Shown: positions 38,944-48,913, counted from the stretch's first letter. The stretch: DNA of 64,000 nt from Actinomucor elegans (GCA_026027325.1 JAMSLZ010000001.1:4898001-4962000), one strand, 5' to 3'. Numbers and translations: made by a program. The notes: generated by a model not told the origin, from the sequence alone.

Positions 38944-38956
38944 TGCTCCCCCACTA
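38944..38956 (-). other. Gypsy-1 polypurine tract
   Basis: On the minus strand CTAGTGGGGGAGCA abuts the 3' LTR, the expected position for plus-strand priming in LTR retroelements. Confidence 0.8.
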
Positions 38957-39203
38957 GAGTCAGTGCACACTGAGTCGACATTAGTAAAGAATAACAAGAA
39001 GTTGTATCTACGTGTTATGTTGTTTTTTGTTCTCCAGTGATTCCATTTTACCAGGTTTATTTTTACTGTAGTATGATATCAACTGCTGAGATACAATTTC
39101 CAAGGCATAACTGCGTGACAGTATATTATTATATTTTTTTGTTTAGTTTTGTATATTGACCGGGCAAGTGAGAACTTAATGTTTCTTTCACTGTTGCGTG
39201 TCA
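38957..39203. other. Gypsy-1 non-coding segment between Pol stop and polypurine tract
   Basis: AT-rich untranslated segment inside the element; nothing further seen. Confidence 0.6.
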
Positions 39204-42200
39204 TTACTTCCTGCTTCTTTTACTGCGTCTAGTCTGTGATATGGGATGATTTAAATCAGTTACCTCACCAGTTCGCATTCTCTTATTATTCGACACATTA
39301 TCAGATTTTTGATCAGTAATTGTGTTCTTAGTTGGTGATTTGGTATGAGTTTTCTTTTGGTAAGTGTCTTTCAACCTTTCCTTTGCTAATCGCTTTGAAT
39401 GTCTAACCTTTTCCCAATACTTTTCGATAGTGGCAGGAGACGAAAATGCATCAACTGAGATCCAGTCATTTTCTCGTTCACCATAGCCTACCCATTTTAC
39501 AAGATATAACCTTTGGCCATTTTCATCTTTATGGTCTCGTATCTCCTCGACTTCAAACAGTTCTTCTTCTATAGCAGATTCGTCAATAGATACGACTTTG
39601 AGTTCTGAGGGTACATATTCACGATGTAATAGTTCATTCGACTCGTCCTTCAATACATAGGTGCCAGCACGTGTCTTTCGAACTACAGTATATGGCCCAT
39701 CATATAGAGGCGATAACGATGTTGGTCGACCACCTTGTAATTTGACCATTACAGGAGTGTCTATTGGGATATCAATAATGCGATGCTTCTTGTTGAAATC
39801 CTCATTGTACTTTTCGACGATCTTACGTGTTCTCTCTTCAACAGCAGGAAATACAACGTCAGCCATGTAGTCAGCTCTCTTTACCAGTTCTTTTACTGAT
39901 ACAGGATTCTTTTTGCCCTTCATTTTAGGATCATGATTTGTGCTCAAGTCTACTTGTCTAGCAAACATTAACGAAAATGGTGTACTAGCAGTGCGATCTC
40001 TTACTTTGATATTGCAGCATAATTGTACAAGTCCTAGCCTCTCGTCCCAGTTACTTGTATCATTACCACAGAGTTTCCGCAGTGTGTTTTTCACCATCTG
40101 CACGGATCTTTCAGCAGCACCATTGGATTGAGGATAATAAGGTGTAGAGAATCGGTGCTGGATGCCCAAGGTATTGGTTAATGTATGCATCAATCCGTTC
40201 CTGAATTCCCTTCCGTTATCGCTACCAATGATGTCAGGTAATCCATAGTCAGCAAAGATATTAATCAAGGCTTTAGCTACGGTATCACTTTGTTTGTTGG
40301 GTATAGGTCTAGTGATAATATATTTGGTGCAAATATCGACAAGTACTAGCCCATATATGTTACCAGCCTCAGTTACAGGAAGTGGTCCAAAGAGATCCAT
40401 TGTTACATGACTGAATGGTTCGAATGCAACTATAGATTTTTGTGGATTGAAACCCTTCTTGGATACATTGTGAAGTGCACATTCTTTGCAGCGTGAAAGG
40501 ATATCTTTACAGTCAGCGTAGATGGTATTCCAATGTAACCCCTGGTAAGTGTGGATGTGCTTTACTACACTCTCAATACCGAAATGTCCAAGTGCATGTG
40601 CATCGTGGATTATTTGATCTCTCTCGTGGGCTGGAGGACAAGCATACTCTGTTCCTTTAGATTTGAAGTCTTTACTATTAAGCTTCACCGCGAGGATGTT
40701 CAAACGTTTATCTTTCGAGTAGATCTTCTTTTTATGAATAAATCTATCTTTGTCATTGTTAGATGAAGCTCTTCTTAGTAAGATGCATTTCTCTAATCGT
40801 TTAATATTGCGATCCTGCTCCCCCTCCAGCGTTTGGTCTTCAATAATAGGAGGGTAAACGCGAGATAGTGCATCAGGTAGTTTATTGGCAATGCCTTTTA
40901 AGTGAACTACATTCAGATTGAATTGTCCAATAACATCCATATAAGATTGTAATGTACTGTTCAACGTGGTAGACGTGAACATGTAAGTAAGAGCCATATG
41001 ATCAGTGAGCACCTCGATAGGTAATGGATGCCCCCATAGCAAAGGTCTAAATCTGATCAATCCGAATACAATTGCAGCAGTTTCGCGTCTATTGGTGGAC
41101 CAATTGCGCTCAGCCGAATTGAGAGACTTGCTAATGAAAGCAATGTGTACAGTTCTATTAAATTCATCTCTTTGAGTGAGTGCACAAGCTATCCCATATA
41201 CAGATGCGTCTGTCTCCAGATAAAATTTCTTGGATAGATCAGGCTGGTGAAGCACGGCATTAGACACAAGAATCTGTTTAATCCGATTGAATCGATCAGT
41301 ATGTAAAGACGTCCATTTGGTTTGTACATCCTTATCATTACGTAGTTGATCTAAAGGTGCAGCTACTTTACTAAGCATAGGACAGTAATCCCTTAAATGA
41401 GAAATCACACCCATAATACTTCGTACTTGTGCAGCGTTTTTAGGAATTGGCCATTTATCAATGTTTGAAAGTCGTCTGTGATCGATCTTTGTAATGCCAG
41501 GTCCAACAATAAAGCCCAATAAATATAAAGCCGTTCGAAACCATGTGCATTTGTCGGGATTGATCTTCAAATTTACAGAAGTCAATCTTTCGAGCACTGT
41601 GTTTATCAATTTAATATGTTCTTCTATCGTTTCACTATAGAGTACACAATCATCTACATATGTTTCTACTCCTTCTAAGTCTCCCAAGAGGATGTTCATG
41701 ACCCTGCAGTATTGGCTTGTAAGAAAGCTTAATCCGAAGGGCGCGTGGCACCATTTGTAGTTTATATGATTATAAGAGAATGATAATACTTCTCTACTAG
41801 CCTCATCAACAGCGAAAGAGTAATAAGCCTGTTTGAGATCAATTTTAGACATGATTTTTGCCTTTTTTGAGACTCTATCGAAGATCTCAGTAATTTTTGG
41901 TACAGCAAAATTTTCTTGTAAGTCTTCTGAAATAGATGCGTTGATTTTTCTCAAATCACAACAAATGCGTAGCTTTGTGAGTTTGTCATTTTCATCCTTT
42001 TTAGGTACAGCTAATAATGGTGAATGAAATCTAGCGCTAGGCTTGGATTTTTCAACTATACCGTTGTCCAACCACTCTTTGAGTTGTTTCTCTATTTCTG
42101 CTTTCGCATGAACAGGTAATGGGTATTGTCTTACATAGCAATTAGCGCCACTTTTCATCGGAATCTTCACAATTGATTCAGGTATAGTGCATACCGCTTT

Positions 42201-44330
42201 AGGTTTTATAGTAGCATTTTTGTTAATTGAAGCCTGAATCATTTTCATATACTCTTTTCTTTGTTCAGTGTTTCCATATAGTGCATTGTCAGGGTCATAA
42301 TGCTTGTCATTATCGAAGTTAACGTTTTCAAACTGTTTACTTTCTTTTGCAATGTCATTAGGCCAGTTAAAAGCAACGCCTCCAAGATAGATATTCATCT
42401 TTGGTAATATATCAGTACCTAAGAGTACGTCAAATTCAGTTTCCATAACGTCACTAAATTCTACGACTTCAAAAGCATGTTTAAAGGATATATTATTTGT
42501 GTATGTAACAGTCATAGGTCGTGTTTTACCGATCCTTTTAGCTTTACTATTTTTGCCTTCGTTATTGAGTGCTAAAAAATTTAGATAACCATTCACTTTG
42601 TTTATGTGTATATCAGAAAAGTCTTTATTCAATATCTTTTTATTAATACAAGCTACATCACTCCCGCTATCCACCTTGGCAACGAGTCTACGACCCTCTA
42701 TATAAATGGGTGTCATTAGATTAAATGTACTTCTTGTATTATGTGATTTATCATCATCGAACTTACAGTCATAGTTGAGGTCTTCAAGAGCCTCTTTTAC
42801 CTTCTTGTCTTCCTCCTCGGAAGCAGAAGTGTTGGCACCATTATTGGCCCTAATGGCCAGCACAGAAGGTCCATTGTTGGCCCTCATTGCTTGATGGTAC
42901 TCAGCACAAGAGTGCCCACGGAACCAAGGTTTCTTGCAGTAACGACAGGCATTGTTACCGTTTGCCCTAAATGGTGCATTGGTATTACCCAAGAAAGTGA
43001 TAGACCTTGGCCCGGAAGAAGTAACAAAACCAGAACGAGGGGACGTGGTAGCGGTAGTGGAGGGAGACCCAGCAGAAGAAGAGGTTGGTTTCTTGGAAAT
43101 GCTGAAACAATTCTTCTCATCGTGATTCGAACGACTGCCTCCATGTCTTGGGCAAAAGAACGACCCAGAAGTGCGTCTTCTACCTGTGCTAGCGCCAGAA
43201 CCAGCACCAAAACCATCAGCCTTGCGTTTTCCCTTGTTGATCGCAGGGAAAGCGTTACCAGTAGTCGTACCACTGCCAGAAGCACGAGCATCCACCTCAT
43301 TGGCCAAATTGCCAGGTACTTGGTGACCATACACGTTTAGTGCAGCAGTAGCAATGTCACTTACAATCCAAGTGGTTGAATTCTTGCCATTCGAATGCAG
43401 CAAAGTGTTGATAGATGGTTGCCAAGATTGAGGGAAAGCGCACAAGAAAGTGTCAGCAATAGTGGAGTCAAATTTGCTATAACCGGCCTCACTTGCAGCA
43501 CGCGAAAAACGAAGGTTGAACCCATTAACAGTTTCATTAGGCTTGATTCGCATGTTCATCACACGTCGACGAGCATCCAGTTTATCTTGAATGCCTCCAA
43601 AAGTGGACAAAAAAAGTTGGCGTGCATCTTCCCAAGTGGACTGCGCAAAGAGATCACCATTCATCCAGGTATCATAGTCCAATGCCAAAGTAGTTTCAAT
43701 ACATTGCTTCCAAATTTTTTCAATCTTATGTCCAGAAGAAGATATCGTTTTTTCAAACGTACGTAAGAAATGTTCAACTGAATCATAAGATTCTTCACCG
43801 GGATAGTATGTCGTGTCGCCTTTGAGTTGGAACTTAGGCAAATCGCTTGGCGTAAGACGGAAGGTAAACTTGGCATTACCATCAGACTCACCGTGGTCTT
43901 CAGTGGATACAACAACAGGAGTCTTAGTTTCTTTGACAATAGTGGACTTGATGACATCAATATGTCTGTTGTAGGTGCTGATAGTTCCGATGAGCTGCTC
44001 CAGAGCTCGCTCAAATTCCCCAGATTCATTGCCCAAATGACCAGCCCCAACACCCTCCAAGAGGTTTACATACCGTTGAATTACCTCTGCTCTGCGTGCA
44101 GTGAGAGACTTGATGGCGCCTTGAGTATCAGGTCCAGCAGAGGCAGCGCCTTGTTCAGTAGCAAGAGATAAGCCTTGGATGGATACAATTTCATCCAAGG
44201 GAGGAGAGATATCACCAATGTTGCGTGTTTCAATACCGTCCATACCTTCATTACATTGATCAGCAATAGCACCGTTCACAGGGGATCCAGGCATAGTAAC
44301 AGGAGTAGAAGAAGAGTTGTTTTGAGACAT
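39204..44330 (-). CDS. Gypsy-1 Gag-Pol polyprotein with C-terminal chromodomain, intact
   Basis: One open frame of 1708 residues with Gag and Pol fused. Gag includes a capsid-like region (about 150-340) and a variant zinc knuckle, CRYCKKPWFRGHSC (about 462; C-x2-C-x7-H-x-C). The aspartic protease has VDSGSDVAC (about 554). The reverse transcriptase carries RICCDLRKIN, a KIDLKQAYY block and the catalytic YVDD (about 887). RNase H starts at LETDASVYG (about 1040). The integrase has an HHCC finger (GHFGIES to CKECALH, about 1250-1290) and a DDE core with VTMDLFGP (about 1314), SDNGREF and PQSNGAAERSV (about 1405). A chromodomain (LYLVKWVGYG, about 1597-1640) closes the protein. No stops or frameshifts, so it is a candidate for current activity. 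The start lies 26 bases from the LTR. Confidence 0.97.
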   Translation of the reverse strand: MSQNNSSSTPVTMPGSPVNGAIADQCNEGMDGIETRNIGDISPPLDEIVSIQGLSLATEQGAASAGPDTQGAIKSLTARRAEVIQRYVNLLEGVGAGHLGNESGEFERALEQLIGTISTYNRHIDVIKSTIVKETKTPVVVSTEDHGESDGNAKFTFRLTPSDLPKFQLKGDTTYYPGEESYDSVEHFLRTFEKTISSSGHKIEKIWKQCIETTLALDYDTWMNGDLFAQSTWEDARQLFLSTFGGIQDKLDARRRVMNMRIKPNETVNGFNLRFSRAASEAGYSKFDSTIADTFLCAFPQSWQPSINTLLHSNGKNSTTWIVSDIATAALNVYGHQVPGNLANEVDARASGSGTTTGNAFPAINKGKRKADGFGAGSGASTGRRRTSGSFFCPRHGGSRSNHDEKNCFSISKKPTSSSAGSPSTTATTSPRSGFVTSSGPRSITFLGNTNAPFRANGNNACRYCKKPWFRGHSCAEYHQAMRANNGPSVLAIRANNGANTSASEEEDKKVKEALEDLNYDCKFDDDKSHNTRSTFNLMTPIYIEGRRLVAKVDSGSDVACINKKILNKDFSDIHINKVNGYLNFLALNNEGKNSKAKRIGKTRPMTVTYTNNISFKHAFEVVEFSDVMETEFDVLLGTDILPKMNIYLGGVAFNWPNDIAKESKQFENVNFDNDKHYDPDNALYGNTEQRKEYMKMIQASINKNATIKPKAVCTIPESIVKIPMKSGANCYVRQYPLPVHAKAEIEKQLKEWLDNGIVEKSKPSARFHSPLLAVPKKDENDKLTKLRICCDLRKINASISEDLQENFAVPKITEIFDRVSKKAKIMSKIDLKQAYYSFAVDEASREVLSFSYNHINYKWCHAPFGLSFLTSQYCRVMNILLGDLEGVETYVDDCVLYSETIEEHIKLINTVLERLTSVNLKINPDKCTWFRTALYLLGFIVGPGITKIDHRRLSNIDKWPIPKNAAQVRSIMGVISHLRDYCPMLSKVAAPLDQLRNDKDVQTKWTSLHTDRFNRIKQILVSNAVLHQPDLSKKFYLETDASVYGIACALTQRDEFNRTVHIAFISKSLNSAERNWSTNRRETAAIVFGLIRFRPLLWGHPLPIEVLTDHMALTYMFTSTTLNSTLQSYMDVIGQFNLNVVHLKGIANKLPDALSRVYPPIIEDQTLEGEQDRNIKRLEKCILLRRASSNNDKDRFIHKKKIYSKDKRLNILAVKLNSKDFKSKGTEYACPPAHERDQIIHDAHALGHFGIESVVKHIHTYQGLHWNTIYADCKDILSRCKECALHNVSKKGFNPQKSIVAFEPFSHVTMDLFGPLPVTEAGNIYGLVLVDICTKYIITRPIPNKQSDTVAKALINIFADYGLPDIIGSDNGREFRNGLMHTLTNTLGIQHRFSTPYYPQSNGAAERSVQMVKNTLRKLCGNDTSNWDERLGLVQLCCNIKVRDRTASTPFSLMFARQVDLSTNHDPKMKGKKNPVSVKELVKRADYMADVVFPAVEERTRKIVEKYNEDFNKKHRIIDIPIDTPVMVKLQGGRPTSLSPLYDGPYTVVRKTRAGTYVLKDESNELLHREYVPSELKVVSIDESAIEEELFEVEEIRDHKDENGQRLYLVKWVGYGERENDWISVDAFSSPATIEKYWEKVRHSKRLAKERLKDTYQKKTHTKSPTKNTITDQKSDNVSNNKRMRTGEVTDLNHPISQTRRSKRSRK

Positions 44331-44619
44331 AGTAGTTAAGTTTAATCGAAAAAAATGCGGTAAAATTAAAATATAAAAGCAGGTAGTAAGTCGATTATAA
44401 CTTGGTTATAGTTTATTCAACTTAAATGTGATTAATTATTTCTAACTAGTTTTTCTAGCTTGTATTTATACTCGTTGAATTGTGACTGAAGGTTATTTAC
44501 TTGTGTTCATATAAAAAGTATAAGAAGGACGTATCTCTGTTTAAGGACTGTGTTGTAAACGCTCATAATTATATTAGTAAGAGAGGGTGATTACCAAACG
44601 AGGTCTCAGATTTAATTTA

Positions 44620-45086
44620 TACTAATAATACATAATATTTTATTTTACACTTCATAGGGAAATGCTTAACATTTTTTGTTTTTTAAGCTTTTAATATGAC
44701 CAATAAATATATCAAAAAGTATTTAAATAATTACTATTACTAATTTCTAAAATAATTCTTTTTTTCATATTTTTATCATAAATTCTACTTTTTCCTTTAT
44801 TTTCAATATTTTATTTTGTTTTTCTATTAAAACTATTTAATTTTATATATCAAGTAATAGATAATAAAAATATTAATTAAAAATATATAATAACAATAAA
44901 ATTATATTTAAAATGTTTCTCATATGATGAATATAATGAAAATTTATTAGAAATAGATATTGTGAAGGAAGAAATAAAAAACTTAGAAAATAAAAATTTA
45001 ATTTAGATAATAATTATCAGCATGATATAAATGTTAAAATTAATGGAATATATATTGAAAAATTTAATTTAGAAAATATATTTAAA
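44620..45086. other. AT-rich non-coding part of the inner transposon
   Basis: About 470 bases of nearly pure A/T with no supported gene. Confidence 0.5.
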
Positions 45087-45383
45087 TTATAATTTAAGTT
45101 TTTTCATGATGGGTGCGATTTCATCAAGTATCATATTATTCTTATTATCTAATGTTTTTCTTTTTATACCTTTGTTTTTATCTTTATTATATGTCTTAAA
45201 TTCATATACTTTTCTTAATCTTTTATTTGAACCATTTTTTTTCATGTAGATTTCATAACACCCATCTTTTTGCTTTATTTTGTATTCTGCTAAATCATAT
45301 TTTTTCATATCTTTTATAATTATACTTCGTTTAATATTGTATTTATATTTATCATCTACAATAATATTAAATATTTCATCCAT
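45087..45383 (-). CDS. Small Lys/Asn-rich ORF in the AT-rich transposon, unidentified
   Basis: 98 codons, very rich in Lys, Ile, Asn, Asp and Tyr, with the same extreme AT-biased codon use as the neighbouring transposase. It contains GCYEIYMKKNGSNKRLRKVY, which reads like a short beta-rich domain, but I recognise no family. It may be an accessory protein of the AT-rich element or a chance ORF. Confidence 0.35.
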   Translation of the reverse strand: MDEIFNIIVDDKYKYNIKRSIIIKDMKKYDLAEYKIKQKDGCYEIYMKKNGSNKRLRKVYEFKTYNKDKNKGIKRKTLDNKNNMILDEIAPIMKKLKL

Positions 45384-45654
45384 TTCTTTTTTATATTATT
45401 ACTTTTTCAATTTTTTTTATTTTTTTATAATAGATATATTTAATCCCACTCATAATGTAATACCCAATTGTCTCTGATCTATTACATAATCATTGTGTCT
45501 TAAATAGGCTAGTTTACTGACTTAGTCAGGTCCTTGTAATAAGAATAATGAATATCAAATATGCATTTCACATTTATAACTATCAATATATTTTCTATCA
45601 TATTTTTAATAAATATAAAAATTCAATTTTTTGCATTTTTTATGTAAATTAAAA

Positions 45655-46665
45655 TTAATCCTTTAAAAACTTTTTCCATACGTTATACTCTCTATTTTTC
45701 TTACGCCATTGATATTCTTTTAAATACAATACTATATCTTTTTTATTTCTATTTCGTGGTATTATACTTTGCTTTAAGCCATTCCATGTGCCTTCAATTG
45801 TATTTGTATGCACACCTGTATTTGGATCTTTAAAATGCTTTGAATGATTTACAGTTAAATGTTTGTATCCTATATTTTTCAAGTTATTATACCCTTTCCA
45901 TAAATCCGTATATATTGTTGTACCTTTTTTTACATATCTTTTTATAATTAAATCAATATTATCAACATTTCTTTCTTCAATGGGTAATAAAAACATTTTT
46001 TTGTTTTCATTTTTTATTTTATTTTTTAGCATACTTCTTTCGATACCACCAATTACCCAAGCACCTTCTACCTTATGCCCCTTATTATATTTTCTTTTTG
46101 CAATTTTACTTTCATCGATTTCTACAATTTTATTTCTACCTCCAATTTTAATATTTCTGTTACCTAACAATTGTTTATTTTTCAAGTATTTTCTGAATAT
46201 TTTATTGTATGATGACACTGTATTTTTGCTAATTTGCAAACTTGATGCTATAAAGGAAGAAGGTGCTTTTCCAAGAAAAAGATATAATATGTGTAATTGA
46301 GTATTTAAAGGTAAAGTTAAATTATTAAAAATTGTTCCTTTCAATGGTGATATTGCTTTCCTACATTTATAATATCTACAAACATATAATTTTTTATTTA
46401 AGTTTAATTTAGTTTCATGTTCACATTTATTACACTTTATATGTTTATTAACGTAATCATTACTAATTAAATATAATAGTGCTTCTTTTTCATCGTCGAA
46501 TATTTTTTTTAAAGATTTATATGGTTCTATAAACATCTGCAATTTTATTAAATCCTTTTTATTTTTAATTTTAATTTGTAAAAAAAATTCAATTTTTTCA
46601 TATAACAATAAAATTTGTGGTAGTAGGAGTTTCAATATGGACCTGAGAGTTCCTTTGGGATACAT
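45655..46665 (-). CDS. IS1595/Merlin-type DDE transposase, AT-rich
   Basis: 336 residues with all landmarks of the ISXO2/IS1595 superfamily (eukaryotic Merlin). A zinc ribbon (CNKCEHE ... CRYYKCRKAIS, about 77-98) is followed by GTIFNNLTLPL. A helix-turn-helix region (SSLQISKNTVSSY) comes next, then the catalytic blocks: IVEIDESKIAKRK (Asp, about 184), TIYTDLWKGYNNL (Asp, about 255) and HTNTIEGTWNGLK (Glu/Asn block, about 292), preceded by TVNHSKHFKDP. The frame is intact. The first residues (MYPKGTLRS) may come from the surrounding LTR; the Met near residue 44 (MFIEPYKSL) is an alternative start. Codon use is far more AT-biased than host genes or the gypsy elements, suggesting a foreign or very differently evolving element. 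Confidence 0.87.
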   Translation of the reverse strand: MYPKGTLRSILKLLLPQILLLYEKIEFFLQIKIKNKKDLIKLQMFIEPYKSLKKIFDDEKEALLYLISNDYVNKHIKCNKCEHETKLNLNKKLYVCRYYKCRKAISPLKGTIFNNLTLPLNTQLHILYLFLGKAPSSFIASSLQISKNTVSSYNKIFRKYLKNKQLLGNRNIKIGGRNKIVEIDESKIAKRKYNKGHKVEGAWVIGGIERSMLKNKIKNENKKMFLLPIEERNVDNIDLIIKRYVKKGTTIYTDLWKGYNNLKNIGYKHLTVNHSKHFKDPNTGVHTNTIEGTWNGLKQSIIPRNRNKKDIVLYLKEYQWRKKNREYNVWKKFLKD

Positions 46666-47262
46666 CCGTAAGAGAATACTGTACAGATAGAAAATCGTAT
46701 AGATATCCTTATATATAGCTGCAGAAGTGTATAAAGCATTATTACCAAGAACCAGAATGTAAATGACTGTATTTGATTATGTTAAAATATCTTTATTTAT
46801 ATATCACTCTGAGCAAGAAGTAGACGCTAATTGATAAATACTATCTCTCACACCAAATATTACATTCAATACTATTACCTTTGGATATATTGATCCCGAC
46901 ACTCCTCGCCGCTAATCTTGGTCCGCTCATTTGGTTATTATCCCTGGTCTTCTTTATACGCAGTCCAACCTTGTTCCTGGCAAATCGTAATATGAATTTA
47001 GAATCAAGTACCGATCGAGGAAAAGTATATAAGAGATGCGTTTTATCACCTTTGGACCAGGAATCAATTCTTGATCTCTAATAAAAAACTATCCACAGTT
47101 TTAAAAGTATTTCTATCTTCCAAAATCTTTATCTACCACCTTTACAACAGACTGTATCGCTGTATAAGGTAATCAATGATGCTTTAGTATGTATGTGCTA
47201 CAGCTAGGGCGCACAGGCCTCTAGTCTGTCTGTACTTCAATTATGTGGCTATTTCACCACAT

Positions 47263-47311
47263 CATCCTTAGAACTATTAGCCAATAATCATTACAAGAAA
47301 CACGCAGCATC
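47263..47311 (-). mobile_element. TE3 internal segment between Gypsy-1 and a solo LTR
   Basis: Continues TE3 in reverse orientation directly after the TCATC duplication; matches 60,993-61,025 almost base for base. Confidence 0.85.
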
Positions 47312-47316
47312 ATACT

Positions 47317-47680
47317 TGTTATATCGAATATAATAAAGACTGTAAAAATAACCAGACTGATAAAACGAATTGATTTATTAAAGCATTAAAATGATGAGCT
47401 ATTTATACAAAATTGAAGTTCGGATTTAACTTGATATTATAGACGATTGAGTTAGTCAAAGACTGTGCTCATGGAGTTAACAAGGATTTATAGTAATCCA
47501 TTCTAGTACGACTTTATATTCGGTGATAGATAGTTTATGAAGGTTAGTTGCACTAAGCATTGATTTCCATATATATCTCTTAACCGACGTTACAAAGCTG
47601 TCAAAGCACAAGCTGAGTATAAGCATTGTCGAACATTAACCTGATTGGTGACGGACACTGAACAAGTCATGTTTACAACA
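47317..47680 (-). repeat. Solo LTR of the Gypsy-2 family (364 bases), copy a
   Basis: TG...CA ends and a 5-base duplication ATACT on both sides (47312-47316, 47681-47685). The vacant site exists at about 60,972-60,990 in the TE3 relative. It differs from the Gypsy-2 LTRs at a few bases (GTGCTCATGG versus GTGCTCCTGG). Confidence 0.95.
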
Positions 47681-47932
47681 ATACTATCGAGTAGTATCGA
47701 GTGTATCTCAAGATAAGACCTGAATATCGAATAACGCGTGGGTTATACAATTACAACAATGCATGGTTGAAAGGCTTATTAGTGGCTGCTGGGATTGGAC
47801 TCCGTTGTACGGCCATGCGTGCTGATAGATATTGAATGCTACACTATTAAGCTCTGATGAAATGTATATAAAGAAGACTTGATTTTGAATTGTGAATAAA
47901 GATTAGAATAACTTTTACTATCAGGATAGCTG

Positions 47933-48296
47933 TGTTATATCGAATATAATAAAGACTGTAAAAATAACCAGACTGATAAAACGAATTGATTTATTAAAGC
48001 ATTAAAATGATGAGCTATTTATACAAAATTGAAGTTCGGATTTAACTTGATATTATAGACGATTGAGTTAGTCCAAGACTGTGCTCATGGAGTTAACAAG
48101 GATTTATAGTAATCCATTCTAGTACGACTTTATATTCGGTGATAGATAGTTTATGAAGGTTAGTTGCACTAAGCATTGATTTCCATATATATCTCTTAAC
48201 CGACGTTACAAAGCTGTCAAAGCACAAGCTGAGTATAAGCATTGTCGAACATTGACCTGATTGGTGACGGACACTGAACAAGTCATGTTTACAACA
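47933..48296 (-). repeat. Solo LTR of the Gypsy-2 family (364 bases), copy b
   Basis: Flanked by the 5-base duplication AGCTG (47928-47932, 48297-48301) inside the TE3 right inverted repeat. The same site is unoccupied in the left inverted repeat (GGAATCAGCTATCC near 38,240) and at about 60,733. Confidence 0.95.
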
Positions 48297-48374
48297 AGCT
48301 GATTCCATTTACTGTCTATTCTTTTATTATTGTATTTTAAATTATATCCTTCGTCTTTAGCACCGGATATAACA

Positions 48375-48913
48375 GACAGGTTCTTAATCATATCAGCTTT
48401 CAATTCTGCCGCACCCCCATGTAAGCGGCCATATTGGCGAGGTAGGCCAGTAATGGAGATCTTCAAGATCTCGGAATCACTCGAAAGGGAAAAGAAGCCC
48501 CAAAATATCTTTTCGAACGATGGAAGTTTGAGGCCTTCAGTACAGAGCTTGTCGGCCATCACTGCTGATAAAAGGAATTCCGCAAATAAACGACGTCCAT
48601 CGAGGCGAGGTTTCTCAGCCAAGCCCCAGAGGTGCTCATTCTTATTGCAAACAGCCGAAAACTCTTGAAAGAAGATCGTTTGGTTTTCGACATTCGTAAT
48701 GTCAACAAAGACCGATTCCGGGATGGTGCCTTTCAGGAACGGGTTGGGTGTTGGGATCACAACAAGCCCAGATGAGGAAGTGTGATTAGACTCTACAATG
48801 GTTGAAGGACATAGTAGCGAGGTTTTGTTAATGTCGGTGGTTCGACATACGTTAGCCCACGATCTCGGGGCTATAGGTTTGTGTGTTATTCCAGAAGTTG
48901 CCTTAGAGGGCAT
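48375..48913 (-). pseudogene. LINE-like ORF1 fragment
   Basis: From an in-frame Met (48913) it reads SWANVCRTTDIN, then GTIPESVFVDITNVENQTIF, RRLFAEFLLSAVMADKLCTE and ILKISITGLPRQYG, breaking off where the TE3 inverted repeat begins. The layout (SWANV-type N-terminus, then a VFVDI...ITGLP fold) resembles ORF1 of fungal LINE elements as I remember them from Mucorales. No reverse transcriptase is attached. Low-to-moderate certainty on the family, high certainty that it is truncated. Confidence 0.5.

Larger units (their letters stand above)
44551..47149 (-). mobile_element. Solo LTR (family 4) inside the Gypsy-1 LTR, itself split by an AT-rich transposon
   Basis: Ends TGTTGTAAA...TTTACAACA with flanking 5-base duplication GACTG (44546-44550, 47150-47154), as for an LTR element. 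In element orientation the right-hand part reads TGTTGTAAAGGTGGTAG ... with TATA-like CTCTTATATAC. A fragment of the same LTR lies at about 60,434-60,535, and a diverged relative near 30,595. Between roughly 44,600 and 46,660 the sequence changes to extreme AT richness and encodes a transposase, so this LTR appears to have been split in turn. I could not define the inner boundaries or their inverted repeats. Confidence 0.7.
38642..47262 (-). mobile_element. Gypsy-1: complete Ty3/gypsy chromovirus, LTR to LTR
   Basis: Both LTRs run TG...CA (in element orientation TGTGGTGAAATAGCC to TTTTACCGCA) and are flanked by the 5-base duplication TCATC (38637-38641 and 47263-47267). The vacant site is visible at about 61,020-61,040. 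The 3' LTR is 38642-38943, preceded (minus strand) by a purine-rich tract, AGTGGGGGAGCA. The 5' LTR starts at 44356 and is split by a later insertion. The two LTRs look identical by eye. No tRNA-complementary primer site is seen after the 5' LTR; a T7 run follows instead. Confidence 0.95.
44356..47262 (-). repeat. Gypsy-1 5' LTR, split by a 2.6-kb insertion
   Basis: The LTR halves are 44356-44550 and 47150-47262. Joining them restores the 302-base sequence of the 3' LTR with one GACTG duplicated. The insertion therefore came after Gypsy-1. Confidence 0.95.
38169..48374. mobile_element. Small TIR transposon (TE3) split by three later insertions
   Basis: The left end (38169) starts TGTTATATCCGGTGCTAAAG and the right end (48374) is its reverse complement; about 170 bases are shared as inverted repeats (through the TTCATCAGAGCTTAA region). 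Removing Gypsy-1 (38642-47262), two solo LTRs (47317-47680, 47933-48296) and one 5-base duplicate for each leaves about 840 bases. The join is supported by an uninterrupted relative at 60662-61160. The interior begins a minus-strand ORF, MSMQNSRWNTT, that is shared with a longer ORF at 61131. The right end interrupts a LINE-like reading frame. No target duplication was found for TE3 itself. It looks like a non-autonomous deletion derivative. Confidence 0.75.

Noticed and set aside
42884..43766. Overlapping ORFs of 120-149 codons on both strands inside the Gypsy-1 Gag region
   Set aside because: Shadows of the 1708-codon polyprotein with low-complexity content.
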